Of a stretch of DNA of 64,000 bases, positions 11,443 through 22,300 are shown piece by piece (position 1 is the first letter of the stretch; each line of letters opens with the position of its first letter). A model generated the notes under the pieces. The model saw nothing but the letters and a program-made list of their open reading frames with translations, searched no databases and was not told the DNA's origin. This stretch comes from Thinopyrum elongatum (lineage: Eukaryota; Streptophyta; Magnoliopsida; Poales; Poaceae): the NCBI GenBank assembly GCA_011799875.1, contig CM022300.1:107769201-107833200 (forward strand). Direction: 5' to 3'. The position numbers and the translations under genes were made by a program.

Positions 11443-12213
11443 CCCATCGGCGTGCTCAACCAACGCGATGTCGACGCCCGCTCCGGTGCGGGCCAAGATC
11501 CATTGGCAGCACCGCTCAGAGAGGCGGAGGCGGGACGTGCGCTCCGTCCCACGTCGGGCGAGCGCAACAACACCCCGAGCGGCGTCGTCGACCCCCAACG
11601 AGTGCGCCCACACGGGAAGGGCCCGGCTGACCAAGAGCCTGGTCAACAAGAGTAGCTTCGGCCGCGGCAAGTTCCTATGGCGACCAGTCCAAGGCGGCGA
11701 GAGCCCGACGGTGCACCTTCTGGTTCATCCAGAAGTCGATCGGTGTTGCGCTCTGCCTCCCATGACATGCCAGAAATGGCGGCTGAAGTAGTTGTGAGAG
11801 CTCAACTGCTGTTTGACTTCCCTCCGGCAGCAGACATGATGGATGGATGGAGAGCTACCATTCAAAGTCTCCTCGGGTTCACTGAGGGTAACAAGCTACC
11901 TTGCATGGAACCGTCACGACGCCCGCAGGTGATGCCGGCGACTCCCACTGGTGGCCAAGACGGAAGGACCGCTCATACCGTGCAGTCCCCGCCGCAGCAA
12001 CCCCCCCCCCCAAGGGAAGCCATGGCGAACTCAGCGACCACCTGACGATGATGAGCACGAGGAGGCATCAATGGTCTCGTTTGATCCACAACTCCGGCGC
12101 GATCAACGTCAAGTGTTGAGGGAAAGGAAGAAGGAAGACGCTCGCGTCACCATCGAGCGGCGTCATGAGACACGTCGTCAGTCCGACAGGCGCAACGGGG
12201 CTGACGTTGACGA

Positions 12214-12522
12214 GGGGGGTAGGGCGTGCCCCCAGGCTTGTGGCCACCTGGTGGGTCTCCTCTGGTATTTTCTTCACCCAATAATTCTTATATATTCCAA
12301 AATAATTCTCCGTAAATTTTGAGGACTTTTGGAGTTGTGCAAAATAGGTCTCTCAGATTTGCTCCTTTCCGGTCCAGAATTCCAGCTGCCGGCATTCTCC
12401 CTCTTTGTGTAGACCTTGTAAAATAAGAGAGAAAAGGCATAAGTATTGTACCATAATGTGTAATAACAGCCCATAATGCAATAAATATCAACATAAAAGC
12501 ATGATGCAAAATGGACGTATCA
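12214..12522 (-). mobile_element. 3' LTR remnant of E1
   Basis: Only about the first 309 bases of the LTR remain, reading left from 12522. The break falls at the loop of the GC-rich hairpin. It differs from the matching part of the 5' LTR at roughly ten positions by eye. Confidence 0.85.
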
Positions 12523-12536
12523 ACTCCCCCAAGCTT
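12523..12536 (-). promoter_or_regulatory. Polypurine tract of E1
   Basis: Reads AAGCTTGGGGGAGT on the minus strand directly before the LTR start TGATACG. It is the expected plus-strand primer of reverse transcription. Confidence 0.8.
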
Positions 12537-14073
12537 AGACCTCGCTTGTCCTCAAGTGGAAACCGAAATCGATAATCATGTCCACATGTTTAGAGATAGA
12601 GGTGTCAATAAAATAAAATACGGACATGAGGGCATCATGATCATCCTTAGAACAGCAACATATATTGTCATATAATTTCTTATGCTAAAGTAACAATTCA
12701 TTCACAAGGTAAAGTATGAACCAAGAACTTTATTGAAAACCAACAAACTATGACCTTGGTCATTGAAACAATTGCAATTTATCATAACATCGGAAAGAGT
12801 CAATGTAAGAGATTTCATATAGAAAGTTTCACATACTCAACTATCATTTACTCTTTCATAATTGCTAACACTCACGCGATACTTATGAGATCAAAGTTTC
12901 AATCTGACACAGAGAAAGATAGGGGCTTATAACTTTGCCTCCCAACCTTTTACCTCAAGTGTAACGTCAACAATAATAGTTTATGAATATCTACATCCGA
13001 GTGGATATATATATCTGGATCTTCCCCCAACATATAGTGCTTGCCAAAAAGAAAAAAAGTATAAAAAAGAAGAGGTGATGATCACCATGACTCTTGTATA
13101 AAGGTAGGAAGTAAAATAAAAGATAGGCCCTTTGCAGAGGGAAGCAGAGGTTGTCATGCGCTTTTATGGTTGGATGCACAAAATCTTAATGCGAAAGAAC
13201 GTCACTTTATATTGCCGCTTGTGATAAAGAACTTTATTATGTAGTCTGTCGCATTTATTTCTTCCATATCACAAGTTTGTATAAAGCTTATTTTCCTCAC
13301 ACTAAAAGATCATACATATTTAGAGAGCAATTTGTATTGCTTGCAACGATGACAACTTACTTGAAGGATCTTACTCAATCCATAGGTAGGTATGGTGAAC
13401 TCTCATGGCAAAACTGGGTTGAGGGATTTTGGATGCACAAGTAGTATCTCTACTTGGTGCAAAAGATTTGGATAGCATAGGATGAGAAGCAAGCTCAACA
13501 TGTTGGAGGATCCATGACAATATAACTTCTATTCGGATATAAAGAAACATAACCCATTATGTTGTCTTCCTTGTCCAACATCAACCTTTTAGCATATAAT
13601 ATTTTAATGAGTGCTCACAATCACAAAAGATGTCCAAGATAGTATATTTATATGTGAGACCTCTCTTTCTTTATTACTTCCTATTAATTGCAACAATGAT
13701 CAAAACTATGTTTGTCAACTCCCAACAAATTTCATGCGACATACTTCTTATATGTGAAGTCATCACTTCCCATAAGATCATTATATAATCTTTTTATTTC
13801 TTTATTTCTTTTACTCAAGATCATAGCGAGAAAGCAAAGCCCTCAACTCAAAACTAATCTTTATTATATAACTCTTGGACTCGATTACATAGAAGGAACA
13901 CAAAGCAAAACTCAAAGCTAGATCATACTAAAACTTTGTTCTACTAAACAGAGATATAACCAAAAGGATCGAACTAGGAAAAACGATAAAGGTAAAGATG
14001 TGATGGTGATACGATACCAGGGCACCTCCCCCAAGCTTGGCACTCGCCAAGGGGAGTGCCCATACCCATGTAC
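12537..14073 (-). other. Non-coding 3' region of E1
   Basis: A/T-rich DNA of about 1.5 kb between ORF3 and the polypurine tract. I find no credible frame or repeat in it. Such long non-coding tails are known in Athila-like elements. Confidence 0.6.
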
Positions 14074-14529
14074 TTAGGTCTCTTTCTTCGGAGGCGGTGG
14101 TGCAATGTTCTTGGCAATGATGCCCCTCAGGATGCGATTTTCCTCCTTGAGCCTATTGACCTGCTGTTTGAGATTCATTATTTCCCTGCGGAGTTTGCCT
14201 GTAACAGTTAGAGCGTCGTCCACCCATGGATGCATCCTGGCTGCGGGGGAAAAAGCAACACTCTTTTTCATGTTATTATAAGAGAGAAATTTGGCATTGG
14301 GAGGTATGACCGAATCCGGTATTGCTGAGCTCTGAAGTTCCTCAAGCATGGCTCCAGGTTGAGGGTGAGAGGTGACTTCTTGATCCTCCTCCAAGGCATC
14401 CACTCTTTTCAGGTCAGCCTCCATCTCTTCCTCTATTGACCACCCAAAGTGATCGGCTTCGTTGTATGCTCTTGGGTCCGGTATCGGGTGAGAGACACGA
14501 CTCTCCTCGACCGACTCTTGCGAAGACAT
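14074..14529 (-). CDS. ORF3 of E1, small coiled-coil protein
   Basis: An uninterrupted 151-codon frame with a clear ATG (MSSQESVEESRVSHP). The N-terminal two thirds are acidic and proline-containing. Residues about 108-138 form a heptad-type coiled coil (LRREIMNLKQQVNRLKEENR), followed by a proline-lysine tail (PPPPKKET). It lies after integrase, the place of the env-like ORF in Athila elements, but has no signal peptide or membrane segment, so an envelope role is not supported. It is intact while gag-pol of E1 is broken many times. The hairpin at 14700-14726 lies in its leader. I do not recognise a known domain. Confidence 0.6.
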   Translation of the reverse strand: MSSQESVEESRVSHPIPDPRAYNEADHFGWSIEEEMEADLKRVDALEEDQEVTSHPQPGAMLEELQSSAIPDSVIPPNAKFLSYNNMKKSVAFSPAARMHPWVDDALTVTGKLRREIMNLKQQVNRLKEENRILRGIIAKNIAPPPPKKET

Positions 14530-14699
14530 CTTGTTCTAACCCTACTGCAGAATTAGCTAGAAACAAGAACAGAGGATATTGCCGTGATACGGTGGTCAAA
14601 ACCTTCGGGAGATTATATAATGAATTTTTACCGACCAAAAGAAGTGTACTACAAGAAAACGGAGTCCAGAGGGCACACGAGGTGGCCACAAGCCCGGGA

Positions 14700-14726
14700 G
14701 GCGCGCCCAGGGGGGTAGGGCGCGCC
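14700..14726. repeat. GC-rich hairpin in internal region of E1
   Basis: Arms GGCGCGCCC and GGGCGCGCC with loop AGGGGGGTA. It is the same hairpin as in the LTR, but here between integrase and ORF3. Confidence 0.85.
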
Positions 14727-14850
14727 CCCAAGGCTTGTCGCCTCCTCGTGCACTTTTCGGACTGCTTTTTATTTTCCTATTTTTTTTAAATATTCCAAAA
14801 CGGAGTAAAATTGCTTTTGGAAAAGTTTTGGAGTCGGTTTACTTACCGTA

Positions 14851-16501
14851 TCACATACCTATTCCTTTTCGGAGTTCTGGAGCGTTCTGGTAGATATCCC
14901 TTATGTACTCCTCCGGTGTTATGGTATTAATAATATTAGTTTCAACATTTATGGGAGTACCTGAGATATAATGTTTGATTCTTTGCCCGTTTACCACCTT
15001 CTGGTTATTGCCTCCGGCGTTATTGATCTTGATGGCACCGGAACGATAAACTTCCTCGATAATGTAAGGCCCTTCCCATTTAGAGAGAAGCTCTCCTGCA
15101 AAAAATCTTAAACGAGAATTGTATAGCAAGCCATGGTCACCTACATTAAATTCACGCTTTTGTATCCTTTTGTCATGCCATCTTTTAACTTTTTCTTTAA
15201 ACAATTTGGCATATTCTCATAGGCTTGGGTTCTCCATTCATCAAGTGAGCTAATGTCAAATAACCTCTTCTCACCGGAAAGTTTGAAATCATAGTTGAGC
15301 TCTTTAATTGCCCAATAATCTTTATGTTCTAGTTCAAGAGGTAAATGACATGCTTTTCCATAAACCATTTTATACGGAGACATACCCATAGGGTTTTTAT
15401 AAGTAGTTCTATAAGCCCATAGTGCATCATCAAGTTTCTTAGACCAATTCTTTCTAGATCTATTAACAGTCTTTTGCAAAATCAACTTTATTTCTCGGTT
15501 ACTTAATTCTACTTGACCACTAGACTGAGGGTGATATGGAGATGCAATTCTATGGTTAACATCATATTTAGCAAGCAATTTACGGAAAGCACCATGAATA
15601 AAGTGTGGACCACCATCAGTCATTAAATATCTAGGGACTCCAAACCTCGGGAAAGTAACTTCTTTAAGCATTTTAATGGAGGTGTTATGATCAGCACTAC
15701 TAGTTGGAATTGCTTCTACCCACTTAGTAACATAATCAACAACAACGAAAATATGTGTATACCCATTAGAGGAAGGAAAAGGTCCCATATAATCAAATCC
15801 CCAAACATCAAATGGTTTAATAACAAGTGAATAATTCATAGGCATTTCACCTGACGTCTACTAATATTACCAATTCTTTGACATTCATCAAAAGACAAGA
15901 CAAACTTACGAGCATCCTTGAAAAGAGTAGGCCAATAAAAACCAGATTGTAATACCTTATGTGCAGTTCTATCTCCAGCATGGTGTCCTCCGTAGGCCTC
16001 GGAGTGACACTTGCGTAGGATCTGTTCCTGTTCATGCTCAGGTACACAACGTCTAATAACACTATCTACTCCTTCTTTATAAAGGTGTGGGTCATCCCAG
16101 AAGTAATGCCTTAAATCATAGAAAAACTTTTTCTTTTGTTGGTATGTGAAACTAGGTGGTATAAATTTAGCAACAATATAATTAGCATAGTCTGCATACC
16201 ATGGAGTACTACGAGAAGCATTTATGACAGCTAATTGTTCATCAGGGAAGCTATCATCAATAGGTAGTGGGTCATCAAGAATATTTTCTAACCTAGACAA
16301 GTTGTCTGCTACGGGGTTCTCAGCTCCCTTTCTATCAATAATATGTAAATCAAATTCTTGTAGCAAGAGAACCCATCTAATAAGTCTAGGTTTAGCATCT
16401 TTCTTTTCCATAAGATATTTAATAGCAGCATGATAAGTGTGAACAGTTACTTTAGAATCAACAATATAAGATTTGAACTTGTCACAAGCAAATACAACCA
16501 C
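14851..16501 (-). pseudogene. pol: Broken RNase H end and integrase of E1
   Basis: The part at 15836-16501 holds the end of RNase H and the integrase zinc region ([17 protein letters not shown] with the following cysteines). The first of those cysteines appears replaced by Phe (SFDEC), which would hurt the HHCC finger. The catalytic core at 15141-15845 keeps the three acidic residues in [15 protein letters not shown] and [10 protein letters not shown] frame change near 15160-15200 leads to the C-terminal part at 14851-15204 with KWEGPYIIEEV. Integrase joins the cDNA to host DNA. Confidence 0.85.
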
Positions 16502-17890
16502 TAAAAATTCTTTTTCAGTAGTAGCATAATTTCTTTGAGCACTATCTAGAGTTTTACTAGCATAATGGATAACATTTAATTACTTATCAAATCTTTGTCC
16601 TAGAACAACACCAACAGCATAATCACTAGCATCACACATAATTTCAAAGGGTAGGTTCCAATCAGGTGGTTGAATAATAGGTGCAGAAATTAAGGCTTTC
16701 TTAAGTATTTCAAATGCTTCTAGACAATCATCATCAAAAACAAATGGAACATCCTTTTGCAAGAGAGTAGTAAGAGGCCTAGAAATTTTAGAGAAGTCTT
16801 TAATAAATCTCCTATAGAAACCAGCATGGCCAAGGAAACTTCTTATACCTTTAATATCTTTAGGACACGACATTTTTTTCAATAGGATCAACTTTAGCTT
16901 TATCGACTTCAATACCTGTTTCGGAGATTTTATGCCCCAAGACAATACCTTCATTAACCATAAAGTGGCACTTCTCCCAATTCAAGATAAGATTAGTTTC
17001 TTCACATCTCTGCAAAACTCGATCATGGTTGCTTAAGAAATCATCAAAAGAAGTTCCGTAAACGAAGAAATCATCCATGAAATCCTCAACAATCTTTTCA
17101 CAAAAGTCAGAGAATATAGCAGTCATACATCTTTGAAAGGTAGCAGGTGCATTACATAAACCAAAAGGCATACGTCTATAAGCAAAGGTACCGAAAGGGC
17201 AAGTAAAATTAGTTTTTTCTTGATCCTCTTGTGACACATGTATTTGGCAAAAACCAGAATAACCATCTAGAAAGCAGAAGTGTGTATGTTTTGATAGTCT
17301 TTATAGCATTTGATCAATAAAAAGGTAGAGGATAATGATCTTTCCTAGTAGCTTTGTTTAATTTTCTAAAATCAATTACCATTCTATAACCTGTGAAAAT
17401 TCTTTGCGGAATCAATTCATTCTTATCATTAGGAACAACGGTAATACCTCCCTTTTTAGGGACACAATGGACAGGACTTACCCATCTACTATCAGCTATA
17501 GGATAAATTATACCTGCTTCCAGAAGCTTTAGTATTTCATTTCTTACCACTTGCTTCATTTTTTGGATTCAACCGTCGCTGATGATCAATAACTGGTTTA
17601 GCATCAGGTTCCATATTAATTTTGTGCTAACATAGAGCGGAACTAATTCCCTTAAGATCATACAGAGTATATCCAATAGCTGCACAATGCTTCTTTAGAG
17701 TTTTCAATAATTTCTTTTCTTCATGCTCTGAAAGGTTAGCACTAATAATAACATTATATATCTTTTTCTCATCGAGATAAACATATTTCAAAGTATCAGG
17801 TAATTGTTTAAGATTGAATACAGGATCACTCTTGGGTGGTAGAGGATCTCCAAGAGTCTCAACAGGCAAATTGTGTTTCAAAACAGGCAT
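16502..17890 (-). pseudogene. pol: Broken reverse transcriptase and RNase H of E1
   Basis: RT is seen in pieces. DSRWVSPVHCVPKKGG and GYRMVIDFRKLNKAT lie at 17314-17559, MPFGLCNAPATFQRCM and the active-site box (FMDDFFVYG, a variant of YxDD) at 16860-17237. RNase H starts near 16650 with CDASDYAVGVVLGQ. Stops or frame changes lie near 17560-17630, 17240-17315, 16860-16955 and 16580, so no enzyme can be made. Confidence 0.85.
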
Positions 17891-18031
17891 TTGTTTAAAG
17901 AAAATCTAGTCTAATTCCTTTCTTTCATTCATAAACATATCATTTTCATGGTCTAGCAAATATTGTTCTAAGGGATCAGTAGGAGGCACGGCAATAGAAG
18001 CAAGACCAATAATTTCATCTTTACTAGGCAG

Positions 18032-19587
18032 TTATTTATCATGGGGTTGTCTACAAAATTTGGAGAAATTAAACTCATGAGACACATCCCCGAAACTTAC
18101 ACTAATAGTTTGTTTCTCACAATCTATTTTAGCATTAACAGTATTCAAGAAAGGTCTACCGAATATAATGAGACAAAAATCATCTTGTGGGGAACCAAGA
18201 ACTAGAAAATCAGTAGGGTATTTTATTTTCCCACACAAGACTTCAACATCTCTAACAATCCCAATTGGTGATATAGTATCTCTATTGGCAAGCTTAATAG
18301 TAACATCAATATCTTCTATTTCAGCAGGTGCAATATCATTCATAATTTCTTGATATAAAGCAAAGGGAATAGCACTCACACTAGCACCCAAATCACATAA
18401 GCCATGATAACAATGATCTCCTATTTTAACAGAAACAATAGGCATGCCAACAATAGGTCTATGTTTATCTTTATCATCGGGTTTGGCAATTCTAGCAGCT
18501 TCATCACAGAAATAAATAACATGCCCATCAATATTATCGACCAAGAGATCTTTAACCAGAGCAATACTAGATTCAACTTTAATTTGTTCAGGGGGTGTAG
18601 GTGTTCTAGTATAACTCTTACGAACCACAGTTGAAGCTTTAGCATGTTCCTTTATTCTAACAGGGAAAGGTGGTTTCTCAATATAAGCAGTAGGAACAAT
18701 AGGATCAACATTATAAGTAATAGTTTCTTCTTCAACTTTAATAGGTTCTACTATTTTCACTTCAATGGGAGTATGATATTTAAACCACTTCTCCTTATGG
18801 AGATCAACATGAGTAGCAAATGGTTCACAGAAAGAAGCTACTATCTCAGAGTCAAGTCCATATTTAGTGCTAAATTCATGAAAAGCATCGGTATCCATAA
18901 AAGATTTAACACATTCAAATTTGAGGTTTATACCTGACTCCTTACCTTCGTCAAGTTCCCAATCTTCAGAGTTGCGTTTAATTCTTTCCAATAGATCCCA
19001 TTTGAATTCAATAGTCTTCTTCATAAAAGAACCAGTACAAGAAGTATCGAGCATGGATTGATCATTACGAGAAAGCCGAGCATAAAAATTCTGAATAATA
19101 ATTTCTCTTGAGAGCTCATGATTGGGGCATTAATATAACATTGACTTAAGCCTCCCCCAAGCTTGAGAGATACTTTCTCCTTCACGAGGCCAAAAAATAT
19201 AAATATAATTCCGATCACGATGAACCAGATGCATAGGATAAAACTTCTGATGAAATTCTAATTTCAATCGGTTGTAGTTCAAGTCCCAATATCATCGCAT
19301 AGCATATACCATGTCAATGCCATCTCCTTCAAAGATAAAGGGAAGACCTTCTTCTTGACTTCATCCTCAGGCAAACCTGCATGCTTAAATAATCCACAAA
19401 CTTCATCCACATAGATCAGATGCATATCAGGGTGTAAAGTTCCATCTCCTGCATAAGGATTAGCTAGCAGTTTCTCTATCATACCCGAAGGAATTTCATA
19501 ATAAATATTTTCAGTAGGTTCAGTAGGTTGAGGAGCAACTTCTTGCTCTACTGGTTGGGGTGAAGATACCCCGAACAAGCCCCTCAA
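18032..19587 (-). pseudogene. gag: Broken gag-protease of E1
   Basis: The N-terminal capsid part (IYYEIPSGMIEKLLANPYAG) is at 19279-19587, with a frame change into 19021-19218 and another into the long 340-codon frame at 18032-19054. The latter ends with an aspartic protease whose active-site box is DLGASVSAIP near 18360-18390, and the flap-side motif IIFGRPFLNT near 18140. E2 (59791-61103) has the same gag, very similar but broken elsewhere. Confidence 0.85.
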
Positions 19588-19679
19588 AGGATTATTTTCC
19601 TTAGCAACAAGTGACAGTAAATTTCAGCACACTATATAAATGTTTCCTTACCAAATTCCACTTACCAAAGGCGCTTCAC

Positions 19680-19697
19680 TCCCCGGCAATGGCGCCA
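19680..19697 (-). promoter_or_regulatory. Primer binding site of E1, tRNA-Asp type
   Basis: Reads TGGCGCCATTGCCGGGGA on the minus strand, 11 bases inside the LTR. One base differs from the S1 primer site. Confidence 0.85.
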
Positions 19698-19708
19698 TAA
19701 AAGAGTCT

Positions 19709-21211
19709 TGATGACCCACAAGTATAGGGGATCTATCATAGTCCTTTCGATAAGTAAGAGTGTCGAACCCAACGAGGAGCAGAAGGAAATGACAAGTGGT
19801 TTTCAGCAAGGTATTCTCTGCAAGCACTAAAATTATCGGTAATAGATAGTTTTGTGATAAGATAATTCATAACGGTAACAAGTAACAAGTGTAACTAAGG
19901 TGCAGCAAGGTGGCCCAATCCTTTTTGTAGCAAAGTACAAGCCTGGACAAGCTCTTATATAAAGCAAAGCACTCTCGAGGACACATGGGAATTATTGTCA
20001 AGCTAGTTTTCATCATGCTCATATGATTCGCGTTCGCTACTTTGATAATTTGATATGTGGGTGGACAGGTGCTTGGGTGCTGTCCTTACTTGGACAAGCC
20101 TCCCACTTATGATTAACCACTCTCGCAGGCATCCGCAACTACGAAAGAAGAATTAAGATAAATCTAACCATAGCATGAAACATAGGGATCCAAATCAGCC
20201 CCTTAGAAAGCAACGCATAAACTAGGGTTTAAGCTTCTGTCACTCTAGCAACCCATCATCTAATTATTACTTCCCAATGCCTTCCCCTAGGCCCAAATCA
20301 TGGTGAAGTGTCATGTAGTCAACGTTCACATAACACCACTAGAGGAAAGGAAATATACATCTCATCAAAATATCGAACGAATACCAAATTCACATGATTA
20401 CTTATAACAAGACTTCTCCCATGTCCTCAGGAACAAACGTAACTACTCACAAAGCATATTCATGTTCATAATCAGAGGAGTAATAAATATCATTAAGGAT
20501 CTAAACATATGATCTTCCACCGAATAAACCAACTAGCATCAACTACAAGGAGTAATCAACACTACTAGCAACCCACAGGTACCAATCTGAGGTTTTGAGA
20601 CAAAGATCAGATACAAGAGATGAACTAGGGTTTGAAAAGAGATGGTGCTGGTGAAGATGTGGATGGAGATTGACCCCCTCTCGATGAGAGGATCATTGGT
20701 GATGACGATGGCTTCGATTTCTCCCTCCGGGAGGGAAGTTTTCCCCGGCAGAACAGCTCCGCCGGAGCCCTAGATTGCTTCTGCCCAGGTTCCGCCTCAA
20801 GACGGCGGCGCTTCATCCCGAAAGCTTCCTTATGATTTTTTTCCAGGTCAAAACCCTCCATATAGCAGAAGATGGGCACCGGAGACCTGACAGGGGGCCC
20901 ACAAGCCCTAGGGGCGCACCCCAGGCTTGTGGCCTCCTGGTGGGTCCCCTCTGGTATTTTCTTCGCCCAATATTTTTTATATATTCCAAAATAATTCTCC
21001 ATAAATTTTCAGGACTGTTGGAGTTGTGCAGAATAGGTCTCTCAGATTTGCTCCTTTCCGGTCCAGAATTCCAGCTGCTGGCATTCTCCCTCTTTGTGTA
21101 AACCTTGTAAAATAAGAGAGAAAAGGCGTAAGTATTGTACCATAATGTGTAATAACAGCCCATAATGCAATAAATATCAACATAAAAGCATGATGCAAAA
21201 TGGATGTATCA
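19709..21211 (-). mobile_element. 5' LTR of E1
   Basis: An LTR of about 1.5 kb. It begins TGATACATCC at 21211 on the minus strand and ends GGGTCATCA at 19709. The hairpin seen in its relatives has collapsed here to GGGGCGCACCCC near 20911. Plus-strand bases after 21211 belong to the C2 LTR. Confidence 0.9.
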
Positions 21212-21723
21212 TCGTGTCGAGGGTGAATCCCAGCAAGCCTGTTACGCCGTTGATCTGCCTCTTCTTATCAACTTGGCACGCCTCCTGGACGGGTGTCAAT
21301 AAGGCTAATCTCTTGTCCTTGATGCTGCCACGTGCTCGAGAGGATACACCTGGTTGCTTAACACATTGACACCGCATGTATGAGTGACTTGGGTGCGATG
21401 AGGTGGAGTGGTGGCGTCTTGGTGGGGATTCCTCATTGAAAGAGCTTGGCGGGGCTTGGCCTTGGCGGCCCCGGCAGGCCTGCCGGGGCAAACCTGGACT
21501 TGTCCTCGGGGCGGTCTCGACCTGGCCAGGCTCTCCTGCCCGGCAAGGGAGGCCTTCCCAAGGTGATATCCTGATGTCTTGTGTTTCTTAATGCTCACCT
21601 TGATCTCACGAAGAGCGACTTCTCTGGCTTGATTTCGTGTCATGCATTGGCGCTGGATGTATGATCGTCAATACGCCTATGCACAAGCTCGGTCAACAAA
21701 CAACAATGTTTGTTGCACCGACA
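21212..21723 (-). mobile_element. 3' LTR fragment of C2
   Basis: First 512 bases of a C-family LTR, starting TGTCGGTGCAAC at 21723 on the minus strand. It matches 8685-9200 of C1. E1 cuts it at 21211. Confidence 0.85.
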
Positions 21724-21740
21724 GTAGCCCCCGGGCCTGG
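21724..21740 (-). promoter_or_regulatory. Polypurine tract of C2
   Basis: The minus strand reads CCAGGCCCGGGGGCTAC just before the LTR start. B has nearly the same tract at 49425-49440. Confidence 0.65.
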
Positions 21741-22213
21741 CCCACACGTGCTGCGAGGCATCGTTGGGGTAGGCCCTAAGACTCCGCAGGCGTGCATCCT
21801 GACCAAGATGCGGCTGGATCCCTATTTCTGAGATCTTCTTTGCTTCTTCAGGAATCGAATCAGTTTCCAGTTTCCCCGCGAGTCATGTTGAACAACATGG
21901 GACTACCCACGTAATGGATCGTGGGACGCCCATGTTTACGGGGAGTTGATTAAAGCATCTGCGTGGTTCGGGGAGATAACTGCCATTTTACTCATAAGAC
22001 TACTCCTGTCGTTTCCGTCATGTACGCCGCATGCATTGCACAGGGTTGGTGGCGGACGCGCAAGGCGCGGGAATGAGTGCCGTGGTGGAAGGCGTGGCGC
22101 CATGGATTGGCACAGGAGGGCGGCCGGCAAATCTGGACGTCGTCAGTGACGCAGATGAACCGGATTGGAGGAGAAGGGCAGTTACCACAGAGTGGTGGGG
22201 AGCTAGCCCCTTG
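21741..22213. other. 3' untranslated part of C2 and upstream region of the antisense gene
   Basis: No frame can be defended. It separates the polypurine tract from the TATA box of the antisense B3-type gene and so probably holds its upstream control sequence. Confidence 0.4.
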
Positions 22214-22241
22214 CCACGCTCCGCTATAGAAGGGAGCGTGG
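22214..22241 (+). promoter_or_regulatory. TATA box inside a perfect 9-bp hairpin
   Basis: CCACGCTCC and GGAGCGTGG enclose the ten-base loop GCTATAGAAG, so the TATA-like element sits in the loop. It lies about 75 bases before the ATG of the B3-type gene, the right distance for its promoter. Confidence 0.55.
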
Positions 22242-22300
22242 AGGAGAGCGGAAAGGCTCACCTATGCTTCTTCTTCTTCTTCTTGTGCCCTTCTTCCACC

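Larger units (their letters stand above)
8685..12213 (+). mobile_element. Tat-type Gypsy element C1, 5' part only
   Basis: Element C1 has a full 5' LTR, a primer site, a short leader and the first part of gag, on the plus strand. It is inserted in the Copia element M. Gag is interrupted by the solo LTR at 9960-11437 and the element stops abruptly at 12213 next to a cut LTR of E1. Its gag is about nine-tenths identical by eye to that of C2 (57600-58370, opposite strand). Confidence 0.8.
9714..12213 (+). pseudogene. gag: Broken gag of C1, split by a solo LTR
   Basis: The frame opens with MAPKKKSG at the first good ATG after the primer site, parallel to MPPKKK in B. An Ala/Gly-rich N-terminus runs to 9959 and resumes at 11443 after the inserted LTR. 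The part around 11770-11890 corresponds to the RAQLLLDFPPA and WRATIQSL motifs of B gag. Frame changes near 11650 and 12045 and a run of eleven C at 12001-12011 break it. The end is cut at 12213 before the Retrotrans_gag core, so this copy could make no capsid protein. Confidence 0.75.
12214..21211 (-). mobile_element. Athila-type Gypsy element E1, nearly complete
   Basis: The element reads from the LTR at 21211 leftward: LTR, tRNA-Asp type primer site, gag-protease, RT, RNase H, integrase, a small third ORF, a long non-coding tail, polypurine tract and a cut 3' LTR. The protease motif DLGASVSAIP and the third ORF after integrase fit the Athila lineage. Many stops and frame changes make it non-functional. 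The right end sits inside the C2 LTR. The left end abuts C1 gag without a matching duplication, so a deletion or rearrangement happened there. Family name may be Sabrina or WHAM, not certain. Confidence 0.85.
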
